A stretch of DNA of 64,000 nucleotides from Alphaproteobacteria bacterium (GCA_020443075.1 JAGRIU010000029.1:62001-126000), one strand, 5' to 3'; positions 1 through 8,122 are shown, counted from the first letter of the stretch. The notes: generated by a model from the sequence alone, not told the origin. Translations and numbers: made by a program.

Positions 1-752
1 CCGCGGTCGCCCATATCAACGCGCAGACGCGCCAAGACACACGCATTACCACTTTGCGTGATGGTGGCAAAACGCGGGTTTGTTTCCATACGATCAAGGT
101 TACAGCTCACCGGGGAAAGCGGGTCGAAAGCGGATGACAAATCACCCAGTGTCACCTGCACCATTTTTTCCACGAGCTTGGTTTCGATGGTGGTATAGGG
201 ACGGCCCTCGACGCGGATGGCGGGTGTACCTTTCCGACCGCCGAGCAGCACATCAACGATGGAGTAAATCAGTGCGGAGTCTGTCACCAGAAGACCATTA
301 TTGTCCCATTCTTCGGCCTTGAAGACTGAAAGCATAGCGGGCAAGGGAATAGAGTTCATATAATCGCCGAAGCGCACGGTGGAAACCTGATCGAGGGACA
401 CTTCGACGTTGTCAGAGGTCAAATTCCGTAAACTCGTAGACATCAAACGCACCAGCCGGTCAAACACAATATCGAGCATCGGCAGACGCTCGTAGTTGAC
501 CATGGCCGAGTTAATCAGCGCCATGACGCCGGATTCTTCTATGCCGCCGCCATCATCGTCAAACCCTAAGAGCGAGTCGATTTCTTCCTGGTTCAGGATG
601 CGGGTATCACCATCGTCACCGCCGCCGTCGAAGGCCGGCGTTGCCTCGGCGTCACCGTCCGAAGGTTCATCGGCCATGGACTCCCATTGTTCCATCATAG
701 CCTTTTCTTCGTCGCTCATTTGTTCGAGCTCATCTGTGCCCGCTTCGCTCAT
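1..752 (-). CDS. fliM: Flagellar motor switch protein FliM (partial, 3' end outside window)
   Basis: FliM links the C ring to the chemotaxis response: CheY-P binds its N terminus, and its middle and C-terminal domains contact FliG and FliN. I read 250 codons from an ATG at 750-752 with no stop before the window edge, so about a third of the protein is missing. An acidic N terminus is followed by EEIDSLLGFDDD (residues 56-67), the family's recognisable early motif, then a middle domain that includes VSLDQVSTVRFGDYM and LLGGRKG. It lies 89 bases downstream of fliL on the same strand, the usual fliL-fliM order. Recognition is by sequence reading only, but the motif and neighbour agree. Confidence 0.93.
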   Translation of the reverse strand, partial: MSEAGTDELEQMSDEEKAMMEQWESMADEPSDGDAEATPAFDGGGDDGDTRILNQEEIDSLLGFDDDGGGIEESGVMALINSAMVNYERLPMLDIVFDRLVRLMSTSLRNLTSDNVEVSLDQVSTVRFGDYMNSIPLPAMLSVFKAEEWDNNGLLVTDSALIYSIVDVLLGGRKGTPAIRVEGRPYTTIETKLVEKMVQVTLGDLSSAFDPLSPVSCNLDRMETNPRFATITQSGNACVLARLRVDMGDR

Positions 753-841
753 GACTTTCCTTATCGCTTTGTCCGCTTTCGCGTATAAAAAACCCTACAC
801 TTGAAGAATATGCAATAAGCATGCCTTTTCAAGCTAAGGAG

Positions 842-1501
842 CTATTGGATCAGGATTTCCTGAAACAGAACATCCTTCACTTCAACCGGAGCTGCCGCTT
901 GGTTGACGCGCCATAACAATTCCATCTGCAAGCGGTAAATCCCGGCGGAACCTCTTAAATCCTTCACGCGCAGCTCCCGCAGATAGGTCTGAAACTGATC
1001 GATAACCCGCGGTAGAATGGCTTCAACCGCCCCGCGATCTGCGTCCGATTTTAACTCCAGTTGCACCGTCAGGCGCAAATAGCGCGGCGTGCCATCATCG
1101 GTATTGAGATTGACCAGCATCGTCGGGACTTCGACAAAATTGCCTTCGCCTGCGCCTTCGCCGTGCCCGCCGCCGTGACCACCGCCGCCTTCCGCATGTT
1201 CTTCGGACGCCTTTTCTATCATAACCGGTTCACCGTGCTCATCAAGAACAGGCTCGCCATGTTCGTCAAGTTGAGGAACCATTTCAGGCTCGCCCTTGCC
1301 GAGCAAGCCATCAAGCATGCCTGTAAAATAGAGCCCTGCTCCCCCACCACCGAGCAACAACACGAGGGCCCCGGCGATGATCAGAATCAACTTCTTTTTT
1401 GAACCGCCGCCTTCGCCGCCCTCGCCTTCGCCCTCAGCGCCTTCTTCGCCGCTTTCGGCATCTTCGGTTTCGGGGTTTTCGGTTTCGTCGTCTTCGGCCA
1501 T
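842..1501 (-). CDS. fliL: Flagellar basal body-associated protein FliL
   Basis: FliL is a single-pass inner-membrane protein that sits around the stator and supports motor torque. The 219-residue product has a very acidic cytoplasmic N terminus (1-34), one membrane helix at about 37-60, and a C-terminal periplasmic domain starting near NFVEVPTMLVNLN, which is typical of FliL. The linker is unusual: LDEHGEPV occurs twice in tandem (about 78-93) and is followed by a His/Gly-rich stretch with HGGGHGEG. The ATG at 1499-1501 is kept because the acidic tail is a common FliL feature. fliM follows 89 bases downstream, so the two are probably co-transcribed from the promoter near 1560-1588. Confidence 0.92.
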   Translation of the reverse strand: MAEDDETENPETEDAESGEEGAEGEGEGGEGGGSKKKLILIIAGALVLLLGGGGAGLYFTGMLDGLLGKGEPEMVPQLDEHGEPVLDEHGEPVMIEKASEEHAEGGGGHGGGHGEGAGEGNFVEVPTMLVNLNTDDGTPRYLRLTVQLELKSDADRGAVEAILPRVIDQFQTYLRELRVKDLRGSAGIYRLQMELLWRVNQAAAPVEVKDVLFQEILIQ

Positions 1502-1558
1502 GATGTTTTGAATTCCGTTTTGTTGACAGCGTTACAAGACAAAGTCTAGCAAGAGCTG

Positions 1559-1588
1559 ATTATAAAAGAAAGATTTACGCACGTCTAA
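1559..1588 (-). promoter_or_regulatory. Candidate sigma-70-type promoter for fliL-fliM
   Basis: On the minus strand a perfect TATAAT (plus-strand 1559-1564) is preceded by TTAGAC (plus-strand 1583-1588) with an 18-base spacer. The -35 match is weak. It points at fliL, whose ATG is at 1501. This is a pattern match only. Confidence 0.35.
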
Positions 1589-1721
1589 CTGCCAGCGCGT
1601 TCTGAACAAACTATACACAGGCATATTTTTCCGCCCCGGCTCGTTTTGTCTATCGAAAAAATACCTGCTTTCGCGCTCAACCGCCTGCGAACAAAAAGCT
1701 CAAGCTATTGATTTTAAATCA

Positions 1722-1747
1722 TTTTTAAAACTGGCACGGCGCGTGCA
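1722..1747 (+). promoter_or_regulatory. Sigma-54 (-24/-12) promoter of the flgFGAH operon
   Basis: CTGGCACGGCGCGTGCA at 1731-1747 carries GG (1733-1734) and GC (1745-1746) exactly 10 bases apart, the sigma-54 signature. The preceding T-run/A-run makes a 16-base block, TTTTTAAAACTGGCAC, that recurs exactly upstream of flgI. Transcription should start near 1757. FlbD, the expected enhancer-binding activator, is encoded at 24899-26347. Confidence 0.82.
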
Positions 1748-1837
1748 AGTTCACCGGGCAAGGATCGCAGTCCGATGATGGCGGCGACACAAATTTAAAA
1801 ACGACCGGAACAGATACACCGGGTAAGGATTAAGACA

Positions 1838-2560
1838 ATGGAAAACAGTATCTATGTCGGCTTGTCCCAGCAAATGGCTTTGAAAACCAATATGGACTTC
1901 ATTGCCAACAACATCGCGAATATGAGCACATCGGGCTATCGCGGCCAGCACATGTTGTTCGAGGAATATATTGCCGATCCGCTCGGCGGTGATGACGAGC
2001 TGTCGATGGTTTACAACCGCGGGCAATATCAGGACACAACCCAAGGCTCTTTGCAACGTACCGAAAATCCGCTGGATATCGCGCTGGAAGGGCCGGGCTA
2101 TATCGGTGTGCAGGCGCCGAACGGACAAATTGCCTATACGCGCGCCGGTGAATTCCAGTTATCTGCCGAGGGCACGCTGGTGAATTCGAACGGACGTCCG
2201 ATCGCCGATGCCGGGGGGGCCAGCATCACCATTCCGCCGGGATCGCGCGAGATTAAAATCGATGAGAAGGGCTTTGTATCCAATGAAGACGGGCAGCTCG
2301 GGCAGATCATGGTCGTGGAATTCGAAAACATCCAGACGCTCGAGCCTTACGGGCACAATATGTACCTCAACAAAGATCAAGGCCAGTTGGCAACCAATAC
2401 CCGCGTCAAGCAAGGCCAATTGGAAGGATCAAACGTACAGCCGATCATGGAAATGACACAGATGGTCGAGACGCTGCGCACCTATCAGTCGATCACCCGG
2501 ACGCTGCAGAGCGAAAATGACCGTCTGCGCACCGCTATACAAAAATTAACCGGCGGTTAG
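1838..2560 (+). CDS. flgF: Flagellar basal-body rod protein FlgF
   Basis: FlgF is a proximal rod subunit exported through the flagellar type III system. The 240-residue product has the N-terminal rod signature MDFIANNIANMSTSGYRGQ (about 19-37) and the C-terminal helix around MEMTQMVETLRTYQSITRTL, which together form the D0 coiled-coil of axial proteins. Length matches the family. The ATG at 1838 has a good Shine-Dalgarno sequence (GTAAGGAT) 8 bases upstream. It is the first gene of flgF-flgG-flgA-flgH behind the sigma-54 element at 1731, placing it in the middle class of a FlbD-dependent hierarchy. Confidence 0.95.
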   Translation: MENSIYVGLSQQMALKTNMDFIANNIANMSTSGYRGQHMLFEEYIADPLGGDDELSMVYNRGQYQDTTQGSLQRTENPLDIALEGPGYIGVQAPNGQIAYTRAGEFQLSAEGTLVNSNGRPIADAGGASITIPPGSREIKIDEKGFVSNEDGQLGQIMVVEFENIQTLEPYGHNMYLNKDQGQLATNTRVKQGQLEGSNVQPIMEMTQMVETLRTYQSITRTLQSENDRLRTAIQKLTGG

Positions 2561-2609
2561 ACGCCATATTGGAAACCTTGAAGGATTAAACGCGTAAGGA
2601 GACACAACA

Positions 2610-3395
2610 ATGAGATCACTTGATATCGGCGCTTCGGGCATGCTGGCCCAGCAAACAAATGTGGATGTGATATCCAACAACATCGCCAACATGACGACGA
2701 CCGGCTTTAAACGCCAGCGCGCGGCTTTTCAGGATTTGATTTACCAGACGATTGACCGTCCGGGCTCGACCTCTTCGGATGCAGGCACGACGGTGCCTTC
2801 AGGGCTACAACTCGGTCTGGGCGTACGCAACGGCGCGGTCTACCGCATGCACGGTCAGGGCGCTTTGCAGCTCACAGAAAACAACCTCGATCTGGCGATT
2901 ACCGGCGAAGGATTTTTCCAGATCCAGATGCCCAACGGACAAACCGCCTATACGCGCGATGGGACATTCCAGATGAACGAGAATGGCGAGATCGTGACCA
3001 TTCAGGGCTATCTGGTCGATCCGGGCATTACAATCCCGGCCGATGCCACGAGCATTGATATCAATATTAACGGCGAGGTTCTAGTCGCGCAGTCCGGTAC
3101 AACGGGCAGCACGAATGTCGGGCAGCTCCAGCTGGCGAACTTTATCAATCCGGCCGGTCTGGAAGCCATCGGCGATAACCTGCTTTTGGAAACCGATGCT
3201 TCGGGCTCGCCGACCACGGGGACGCCGGGCACCGACGAGCTGGGCGGCATCCGTCAGGGCGCTTTGGAACAATCGAACGTGAATGTGGTGGAAGAGATTA
3301 CCAAGCTGATCGTAGCGCAGCGCGCTTACGAGATGAACTCGAAGGTGATTTCAACCTCCGATGAAATGATGCAATCGGTCACGCAGCTCCGCTAA
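2610..3395 (+). CDS. flgG: Flagellar distal rod protein FlgG
   Basis: FlgG forms the distal rod that crosses the P and L rings. The 261-residue product starts MRSLDIGASGMLAQQTNVD and carries SNNIANMTTTGFKRQRAAF (about 23-41). It ends with the conserved helix VVEEITKLIVAQRAYEMNSK, diagnostic of FlgG. Size is the usual 260-262 residues, with no visible deletion. It follows flgF by 49 bases, with a GTAAGGAG ribosome binding site before the ATG. FlgF and FlgG share N- and C-terminal motifs, and the longer C-terminal QRAYEMNSK helix identifies this one as FlgG. Confidence 0.96.
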   Translation: MRSLDIGASGMLAQQTNVDVISNNIANMTTTGFKRQRAAFQDLIYQTIDRPGSTSSDAGTTVPSGLQLGLGVRNGAVYRMHGQGALQLTENNLDLAITGEGFFQIQMPNGQTAYTRDGTFQMNENGEIVTIQGYLVDPGITIPADATSIDININGEVLVAQSGTTGSTNVGQLQLANFINPAGLEAIGDNLLLETDASGSPTTGTPGTDELGGIRQGALEQSNVNVVEEITKLIVAQRAYEMNSKVISTSDEMMQSVTQLR

Positions 3396-3430
3396 GAGAT
3401 AGCGCGATGACGGGATAAGGAGATGATGAG

Positions 3431-4384
3431 ATGAATACAGTGAAACTCACATTTAAGGCCTACATGCTCCTCATGGCCCTTTTGCCTTTGCTTCTGTTCG
3501 GCCTATCCAAGCAAGCTTCGGCGATTGACTTGAAACATCACAGCATGGTCGAAAGCGATCTCATCACCTTGGGCGATGTCTTCGAAGGGCTGGAGCGCGA
3601 TGAAGACCGCGTTTTAGGCGCGGCGCCCCTGCCGGGACAGGATATGGTTTTGAATGCACGGACACTGCTGCGCATTGCTGTGGCGATGGATTTGCCGTGG
3701 CGTCCGCGCTCGCACGCCGATCAGGTCGTATTGCGCCGGGCAGCCACTGTGATCAAGCAGGACATGATGAAAGACCGTCTGCAGAGCGCTCTTCTCGAAC
3801 AGGGGCTGAGCAACCGCTATAATATTACAATTATCAGCGGCGGCGATGATATCGTTATGCCGCCCTCTACACCGGAAACGCTGGAGGTCGAATCTCTGGA
3901 TATATCCGCACAGCAAAACCGCTTTGAAGCTGTTCTGGCCGCCCCGTCCAAAGACAATCCTGTGCGCCGCGTTTCCATCAAAGGCACGCTGGAGCGTCTT
4001 GTGTCCGTGCCGGTGCTGCGCGAAAGTATGACAGCGGGCACCGTCATCGGCGCGAATGATCTGGACATGATCGATTTGCCGGATTACCGCGTCAAACACA
4101 ATATTATTCTCAACGCCGATGATTTGATCGGCACGACGCCGCGGCGCGTTCTTCATGCGATGGAACCGGTCGTGAGCGGTGACATCGAGGCGCCCCGGAT
4201 TGTCGAGCGCGGAGAAAGCGTGACTATGGTTTTCCGTCAAGGCGGCCTGCTTTTGACCGCGCAGGGCAAGGCTCTGGAATACGGGGCGAAGGGCGACATG
4301 ATCCGCGTGGTTAATCAAAACAGCAGTAAAACCGTACAAGGGCAAGTCACCGGCGAACGTGAAGTCACTGTGGCGGCCTTCTAG
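3431..4384 (+). CDS. flgA: Flagellar P-ring assembly chaperone FlgA
   Basis: FlgA is the periplasmic chaperone needed to polymerise FlgI into the P ring. The 317-residue product has a cleavable signal peptide, with a hydrophobic core at about 11-27 and probable cleavage after QASA near residue 32. The C-terminal half contains a SAF-like module (VPVLRESMTAGTVIGANDLDM) and the closing stretch MVFRQGGLLLTAQGKALEYG typical of FlgA. It lies 35 bases after flgG and 23 bases before flgH, in the usual alphaproteobacterial flgFGAH order. An N-terminal extension makes it longer than the short enterobacterial form. Confidence 0.9.
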   Translation: MNTVKLTFKAYMLLMALLPLLLFGLSKQASAIDLKHHSMVESDLITLGDVFEGLERDEDRVLGAAPLPGQDMVLNARTLLRIAVAMDLPWRPRSHADQVVLRRAATVIKQDMMKDRLQSALLEQGLSNRYNITIISGGDDIVMPPSTPETLEVESLDISAQQNRFEAVLAAPSKDNPVRRVSIKGTLERLVSVPVLRESMTAGTVIGANDLDMIDLPDYRVKHNIILNADDLIGTTPRRVLHAMEPVVSGDIEAPRIVERGESVTMVFRQGGLLLTAQGKALEYGAKGDMIRVVNQNSSKTVQGQVTGEREVTVAAF

Positions 4385-4407
4385 AAATTATAAAAAGGAG
4401 TAAGGTT

Positions 4408-5160
4408 ATGAGACAACGCATATTTATAAAGCTGGGATTTCTGGCGATCGGATGCAGCATGCTGACAGCCTGCGGGGCGACCGAGCGGCTGGCCGATATC
4501 GGTAAAGCGCCGGATATGAGCACGATCGCCAACCCAACAACGCAGCCGGGCTACCAGCCGGTGAGCCTGCCGATGCCTTCGCCGAAAAATGTCAATCCGC
4601 AGAAAAATTCCCTGTGGGCGTCGGACCGCACAACCTTTTTTAAAGACCAGCGCGCCAGCGATGTCGGCGATATTATTACCGTCACCATTGATATCGATGA
4701 CAAGGCGGAACTGGATAATGAAACCTCGCGCTCGCGCACCAGTAGTGAAACCGCGGCCCTGCCCTCCCTGCTCGGCTATGAACAGGCTTTGGCGCAAGTC
4801 CTGCCCGAGGCGATCGATAACACCGATTTGACCGACTTTGGCGCTGATTCCAACCACAAAGGTACAGGCAGCGTTGCGCGCGATGAGAAAGTCGAGGTGC
4901 AACTGGCGGCTCTGATCACGCAGATTCTTCCCAACGGCAATATGGTCATTCACGGACGTCAAGAAGTGCGCGTGAATTTCGAAAAACGAATTTTAGAGAT
5001 CGACGGGGTTATTCGCCCGGAAGATATCTCTGTAAAAAATACCGTATCGTATGAACAAATCGCCGAGGCCCGTATTTCCTATGGCGGCAAGGGGCAAATT
5101 ACCGATATGCAGCAGCCGAGATACGGACAGCAGCTCTATGACATCGTGTTCCCGTTTTAA
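4408..5160 (+). CDS. flgH: Flagellar L-ring lipoprotein FlgH
   Basis: FlgH forms the L ring in the outer membrane. The 250-residue product begins with a lipoprotein signal ending in the lipobox LTAC, so the mature N terminus is Cys22. Downstream are SLWASDRTTFFKDQRASDVGDIITV, a core FlgH block, and a C terminus with VNFEKRILEIDGVIRPEDI and ISYGGKGQITDMQQPRYGQQ. The last gene of the flgFGAH operon, it is followed by a long inverted repeat and an intrinsic terminator at 5311-5347. The start has AAAAAGGAG upstream. Confidence 0.95.
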   Translation: MRQRIFIKLGFLAIGCSMLTACGATERLADIGKAPDMSTIANPTTQPGYQPVSLPMPSPKNVNPQKNSLWASDRTTFFKDQRASDVGDIITVTIDIDDKAELDNETSRSRTSSETAALPSLLGYEQALAQVLPEAIDNTDLTDFGADSNHKGTGSVARDEKVEVQLAALITQILPNGNMVIHGRQEVRVNFEKRILEIDGVIRPEDISVKNTVSYEQIAEARISYGGKGQITDMQQPRYGQQLYDIVFPF

Positions 5161-5260
5161 GCTTTGCAGGAATTTCAGCGTGGCGGCGTCAAAAATCGGC
5201 TCCCTTATGAAATATAAGCTTCGCCTCTTTTTCCTAGCCACGCTAAAACCTGCTTCGCTT
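5158..5260. repeat. Long imperfect inverted repeat after flgH
   Basis: The arm GCAGGAATTTCAGCGTGGC (5166-5184) is matched in reverse complement by GCCACGCTAAAACCTGC (5237-5253), and flanking AAGC/GCTT can extend the pairing. The loop region is about 52 bases and contains further GGCG/CGCC complementarity. No T-run follows directly, so it is not itself a standard terminator. It could be a palindromic element or a processed 3' UTR hairpin. Confidence 0.6.
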
Positions 5261-5574
5261 AACCGAAACGGATATTGATTTTTTAAGAATACCTTACCCA
5301 CCAACTGCTCCCGGCCTTTCTTTTGATTAAGAGGGCCGGTTTTTTTATTAACCACGAATCACGCCGGAGTGGTATCTGCACCACCGTGACCATTCCGAGC
5401 CTGCTCTATAGCACGACGGGCCTTTTGCTTCCCCCGTGAAAACGGGGGCCTTGGCATATCGCACAAAAGATCCCCGCTAAGCGTTTGAGATAAAGGTTTT
5501 AGGGAGATAACATCTGTCTTTGCACAACAATGTTGAAAAACAGAGGTTTTCTTTTGCAAAGCTGACGAACTGCC
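5161..5574. other. Convergent flgH / dksA intergenic region
   Basis: The gap holds the long inverted repeat at 5158-5260, the flgH terminator at 5311-5347, and a small perfect hairpin (CCCCCG/CGGGGG, 5431-5448) that could help end dksA transcription although no T-run follows. Short ORFs here show no ribosome binding site or recognisable product, so I call no gene. Confidence 0.55.
5311..5347 (+). terminator. Rho-independent terminator of flgFGAH
   Basis: CCGGCC (5311-5316) pairs with GGCCGG (5334-5339) and is followed by seven T residues. It lies 150 bases after the flgH stop. Confidence 0.8.
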
Positions 5575-6009
5575 CTAATCGTCGCGTTGGGTTTTTTCCA
5601 TACGCTCGTGGCGTTCTTGGGCCTCGATGGACAGAGTGGCGATCGGGCGGGCCTTGAGGCGGCCGATGGAGATCGGCTCTCCGGTTTCCTCGCAATAGCC
5701 GTATTCACCGTCGTCGATGCGCTCCAGCGCGGAATTGATCTTTTTCACCAACTTGCGCTCGCGGTCGCGGGTGCGCAGCTCCAGCGCGTGATCTGTTTCT
5801 TCGGACGCGCGGTCGGTCATGTCCGGCTTTTGCAGCTCGGCGGTTTGCAGCGTATTGGCAATCGTTTCCTGAGATTCCCGCAGAAGCTCGCTGCGCCATG
5901 TCATCAGTTCGCGGCGGAAATATTCCTGCATCACAGGGTTCATAAATTCGCTTTTGTCTTTTTCCGGATCATAATCAGTGGGGACAATAACACTACCGGG
6001 TGCAGCCAT
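5575..6009 (-). CDS. dksA: RNA polymerase-binding transcription factor DksA
   Basis: DksA binds the RNA polymerase secondary channel and, with ppGpp, resets promoter choice. The 144-residue product has the coiled-coil with LELRTRDRERKLVKKI (about 76-91) and the C-terminal globular region YGYCEETGEPISIGRL. Only one cysteine (Cys106) of the classical four-Cys zinc finger is present. This is the usual alphaproteobacterial form rather than damage, since the surrounding RPIATLSIEAQERHE block is intact. It lies downstream of fliX on the same strand, 123 bases away. Placement in a flagellar cluster does not by itself show a flagellar role. Confidence 0.93.
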   Translation of the reverse strand: MAAPGSVIVPTDYDPEKDKSEFMNPVMQEYFRRELMTWRSELLRESQETIANTLQTAELQKPDMTDRASEETDHALELRTRDRERKLVKKINSALERIDDGEYGYCEETGEPISIGRLKARPIATLSIEAQERHERMEKTQRDD

Positions 6010-6132
6010 TTTTCTCGATTCCCTATATGTTCGTTAAATTTTAGCTACGAGACTATAAGCACCGCCGGATGTGAAAACAAGCAAAAGAATCAGATGCTGC
6101 ATCTTTATAAACCGCTTTGCCGATCCGGCCCG

Positions 6133-6597
6133 CTAAGCTTCGGCGTGCGAGGCTTTTTGCGCGGCCTGCGCATCTAGAGCAACGCGCATTTTGGCCAGTT
6201 CGACCTGAGCGCGCAGGTCAATCTCGTCCATGATGGATGTCAGGCCGGGGTCGGTAATTTTTTCCCGGTGGGAGGCCACGACATCGGCGATATCGATCAT
6301 GTGGCCTACGGTCAGGTTACCGCAGAGCATGGCCGTGCGGATTTTATCCAGCCCGTCGAGCAAATCGTGTGAGCGCTGGCGCATACGTTTTTTAGCCGCG
6401 CGCGCAGTGGGATCTTCGGCGCCCTGAATAGCCAGCAGAGCATCCACTTGCGCAATATTGCGGGTGTGCTGCACGTTGCCGGTTTCGGACGGGCCCGAGG
6501 CGATAAAATCTCCGAAGCTGCCTTCACTGGAGGAGGCTTTGCCGGTTTTCTTTGTGCTGGAAGGCCCTTGCGAGCGGCCCGGCCCTGTGACTTTCAT
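6133..6597 (-). CDS. fliX: Flagellar assembly regulator FliX
   Basis: FliX couples early basal-body assembly to FlbD activity in Caulobacter-type hierarchies. I choose the ATG at 6595-6597 (MKVTGPGRSQG), giving 154 residues. It has AAAGGA about 10 bases upstream, the family starts with MKV, and the open frame further upstream has no family likeness. The C-terminal block DPGLTSIMDEIDLRAQVELAK (about 118-138) is the recognisable FliX core. The gene is divergent from flgI, the known alphaproteobacterial arrangement. Its partner FlbD lies 18 kb away in this window. Confidence 0.9.
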   Translation of the reverse strand: MKVTGPGRSQGPSSTKKTGKASSSEGSFGDFIASGPSETGNVQHTRNIAQVDALLAIQGAEDPTARAAKKRMRQRSHDLLDGLDKIRTAMLCGNLTVGHMIDIADVVASHREKITDPGLTSIMDEIDLRAQVELAKMRVALDAQAAQKASHAEA

Positions 6598-6664
6598 GGG
6601 CTGTTGTCCTTTTTGTGTTTGATTAGAGGCCGCGCAAACGCCGCCGTTTTTGAATCCTTCTTCT

Positions 6665-6670
6665 ATTATA
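6665..6670 (-). promoter_or_regulatory. Candidate -10 element for fliX
   Basis: The minus strand reads GCTATAATAG with no good -35 hexamer at standard spacing. The context GAAAT...GCTATAATA resembles the element before flbT at 16251-16270. Confidence 0.3.
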
Positions 6671-6782
6671 GCGTAAATTTCAAGACTGCGTGGAAAGAAT
6701 TGCCCTTCTCTTTTCATCTTTTTTATTGGCGCACACGCTTTTCCTTTGAGCGTTATTTAAACAACCCATTGTAAAACAACGG

Positions 6783-6808
6783 TTTTTAAAACTGGCACAG
6801 CGTTCGCA
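6783..6808 (+). promoter_or_regulatory. Sigma-54 (-24/-12) promoter of flgI operon
   Basis: CTGGCACAGCGTTCGCA (6792-6808) has GG (6794-6795) and GC (6806-6807) 10 bases apart. The upstream 16 bases, TTTTTAAAACTGGCAC, are identical to those of the flgF promoter. Transcription should start near 6819, about 56 bases before the flgI start. Confidence 0.82.
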
Positions 6809-6874
6809 TGTATAAACCCGCGCAGATCGCCTACTCGGGTATTTGCGTCACAATAAACGAAGGATCGAAAGACA

Positions 6875-8122
6875 ATGCTTTTTACGAGCATCCATTCAGA
6901 CAAAGCCGAGATCGCCCACTCAAGGGCGGCCAGTGCTACGGGTAAGGTCCGGTCGCCACTGTTCCTCCAATTTCACGGGCAATTTCAAGGGCAATATCAG
7001 TGGCTCATCCACGTCATGCTTTTGGCGGCCGGCCTCTTTCTTTTCTCGTTTATCACAGCGCAGCAAGCACACGCAGCGACTTCACGCATTAAAGACATTG
7101 TGAATATCGAAGGCGTGCGCGATAACCAGCTTGTCGGCTACGGTCTTGTGGTCGGCTTGAACGGCACGGGCGACAGCCTGAACAACTCCCCTTTCACCGA
7201 GCAAAGCCTGATTGCGATGTTAGAGCGCATGGGCGTGAATGTGCGCGGACAGAATTTAAATACCGGCAATGTGGCCGCCGTGATGGTGACATCCACCCTC
7301 CCTCCCTTCACCAATCAGGGCAGCCGCATTGACGTGAGTATTTCCGCGCTGGGCGATGCGACGAGCCTGCAAGGCGGGACGTTGCTGGTAACGCCTTTGC
7401 TGGCGGCTGACGGCGAGGTCTATGCCGTGGCACAGGGCGAAGTCAGCGTTTCCGGATTTTCCGCGCAGGCCGATGGCGGCTCTGTAACGCAGAATATTCC
7501 GACCTCCGGACGCATTGCCGAAGGCGCGATTGTCGAGCGTGAAATCCAGTTCCAGCTCGAAGATTTACCGCAAGTGCGTCTGGCGCTTAAAAACCCGGAC
7601 TTTACGACCGCGCGCCGGATTGCGCAGGCGATTAACGGCTTTACCGCCTCCACGCTTGCCAAGGCCGAAAACTCCGCCAGCGTTGTGCTACGCCGTCCGG
7701 GCAATTATGACGGCTCGATCGTTGATCTGATCACCGATATAGAGCAACTGGCCGTGCAGCCGGATCAACCTGCGCGCATTGTGATCTCCGAGCGCTCCGG
7801 CGTGATTGTGATGGGTGCGAATGTACGCATCAGCGATGTAGCGATTGCACAGAGCAATCTGACGATCAAGGTCAATGAAACGCCGCAGGTCTCGCAAGCC
7901 AATCCATTTGCCGATCAGGGGCAGACCGTGGTCGTGCCTCGTTCCGATATCGACATTAATCAAGGTGATGATGTGAAGCTCGCTATGGTCGAGACCGGCG
8001 TAACCTTGCAGGATCTGGTGACGGGCCTGAACCGTCTGGGGCTGCAGCCGCGCGATATCATCACCATTATTCAGGCCGTCAAAGCCGCCGGGGCCTTGCA
8101 GGCAGAAATCGAGGTGATGTGA
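6875..8122 (+). CDS. flgI: Flagellar P-ring protein FlgI
   Basis: FlgI builds the periplasmic P ring around the rod with help from FlgA. The 415-residue product has an unusually long polar N-terminal region before the hydrophobic signal core (about 46-60), with likely cleavage after QQAHA (about 68). The mature part begins SRIKDIVNIEGVRDNQLVGYGLVVGLNGTGD, which is diagnostic. The ATG at 6875 has GAAGGA upstream and lies just inside the sigma-54 transcript. An in-frame ATG at 7016 would give a conventional signal peptide but lacks a good ribosome binding site. The C terminus ELGLQ-type motif appears as LNRLGLQPRDIITIIQAVKAAGAL. Confidence 0.95.
   Translation: MLFTSIHSDKAEIAHSRAASATGKVRSPLFLQFHGQFQGQYQWLIHVMLLAAGLFLFSFITAQQAHAATSRIKDIVNIEGVRDNQLVGYGLVVGLNGTGDSLNNSPFTEQSLIAMLERMGVNVRGQNLNTGNVAAVMVTSTLPPFTNQGSRIDVSISALGDATSLQGGTLLVTPLLAADGEVYAVAQGEVSVSGFSAQADGGSVTQNIPTSGRIAEGAIVEREIQFQLEDLPQVRLALKNPDFTTARRIAQAINGFTASTLAKAENSASVVLRRPGNYDGSIVDLITDIEQLAVQPDQPARIVISERSGVIVMGANVRISDVAIAQSNLTIKVNETPQVSQANPFADQGQTVVVPRSDIDINQGDDVKLAMVETGVTLQDLVTGLNRLGLQPRDIITIIQAVKAAGALQAEIEVM

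Larger units (their letters stand above)
1502..1837. other. Divergent fliL / flgF intergenic region
   Basis: This 336-base gap between divergently transcribed genes holds the candidate fliL promoter (1559-1588, minus) and the flgF sigma-54 promoter (1731-1747, plus). Downstream of the latter is an 80-base leader in which CACCGGG-C/T-AAGGAT occurs twice, near 1752 and 1818. The second copy is the Shine-Dalgarno region of flgF. The first precedes a 7-codon ORF (1775-1798). I see no other gene. Confidence 0.6.

Noticed and set aside
1580-1605. Sigma-54-like CTGGCA ... GTGC on the minus strand upstream of fliL
   Set aside because: The GG to GC distance is 11 bases instead of 10, which sigma-54 does not normally tolerate, so I list the TATAAT candidate instead.
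5359-5559. Minus-strand ORF of 66 codons after dksA
   Set aside because: No ribosome binding site, spans a hairpin at 5431-5448, and no recognisable product. Probably non-coding.
5575-6009. Loss of zinc-finger cysteines in DksA as a sign of damage
   Set aside because: A single-Cys DksA with intact flanking sequence is the common alphaproteobacterial form.
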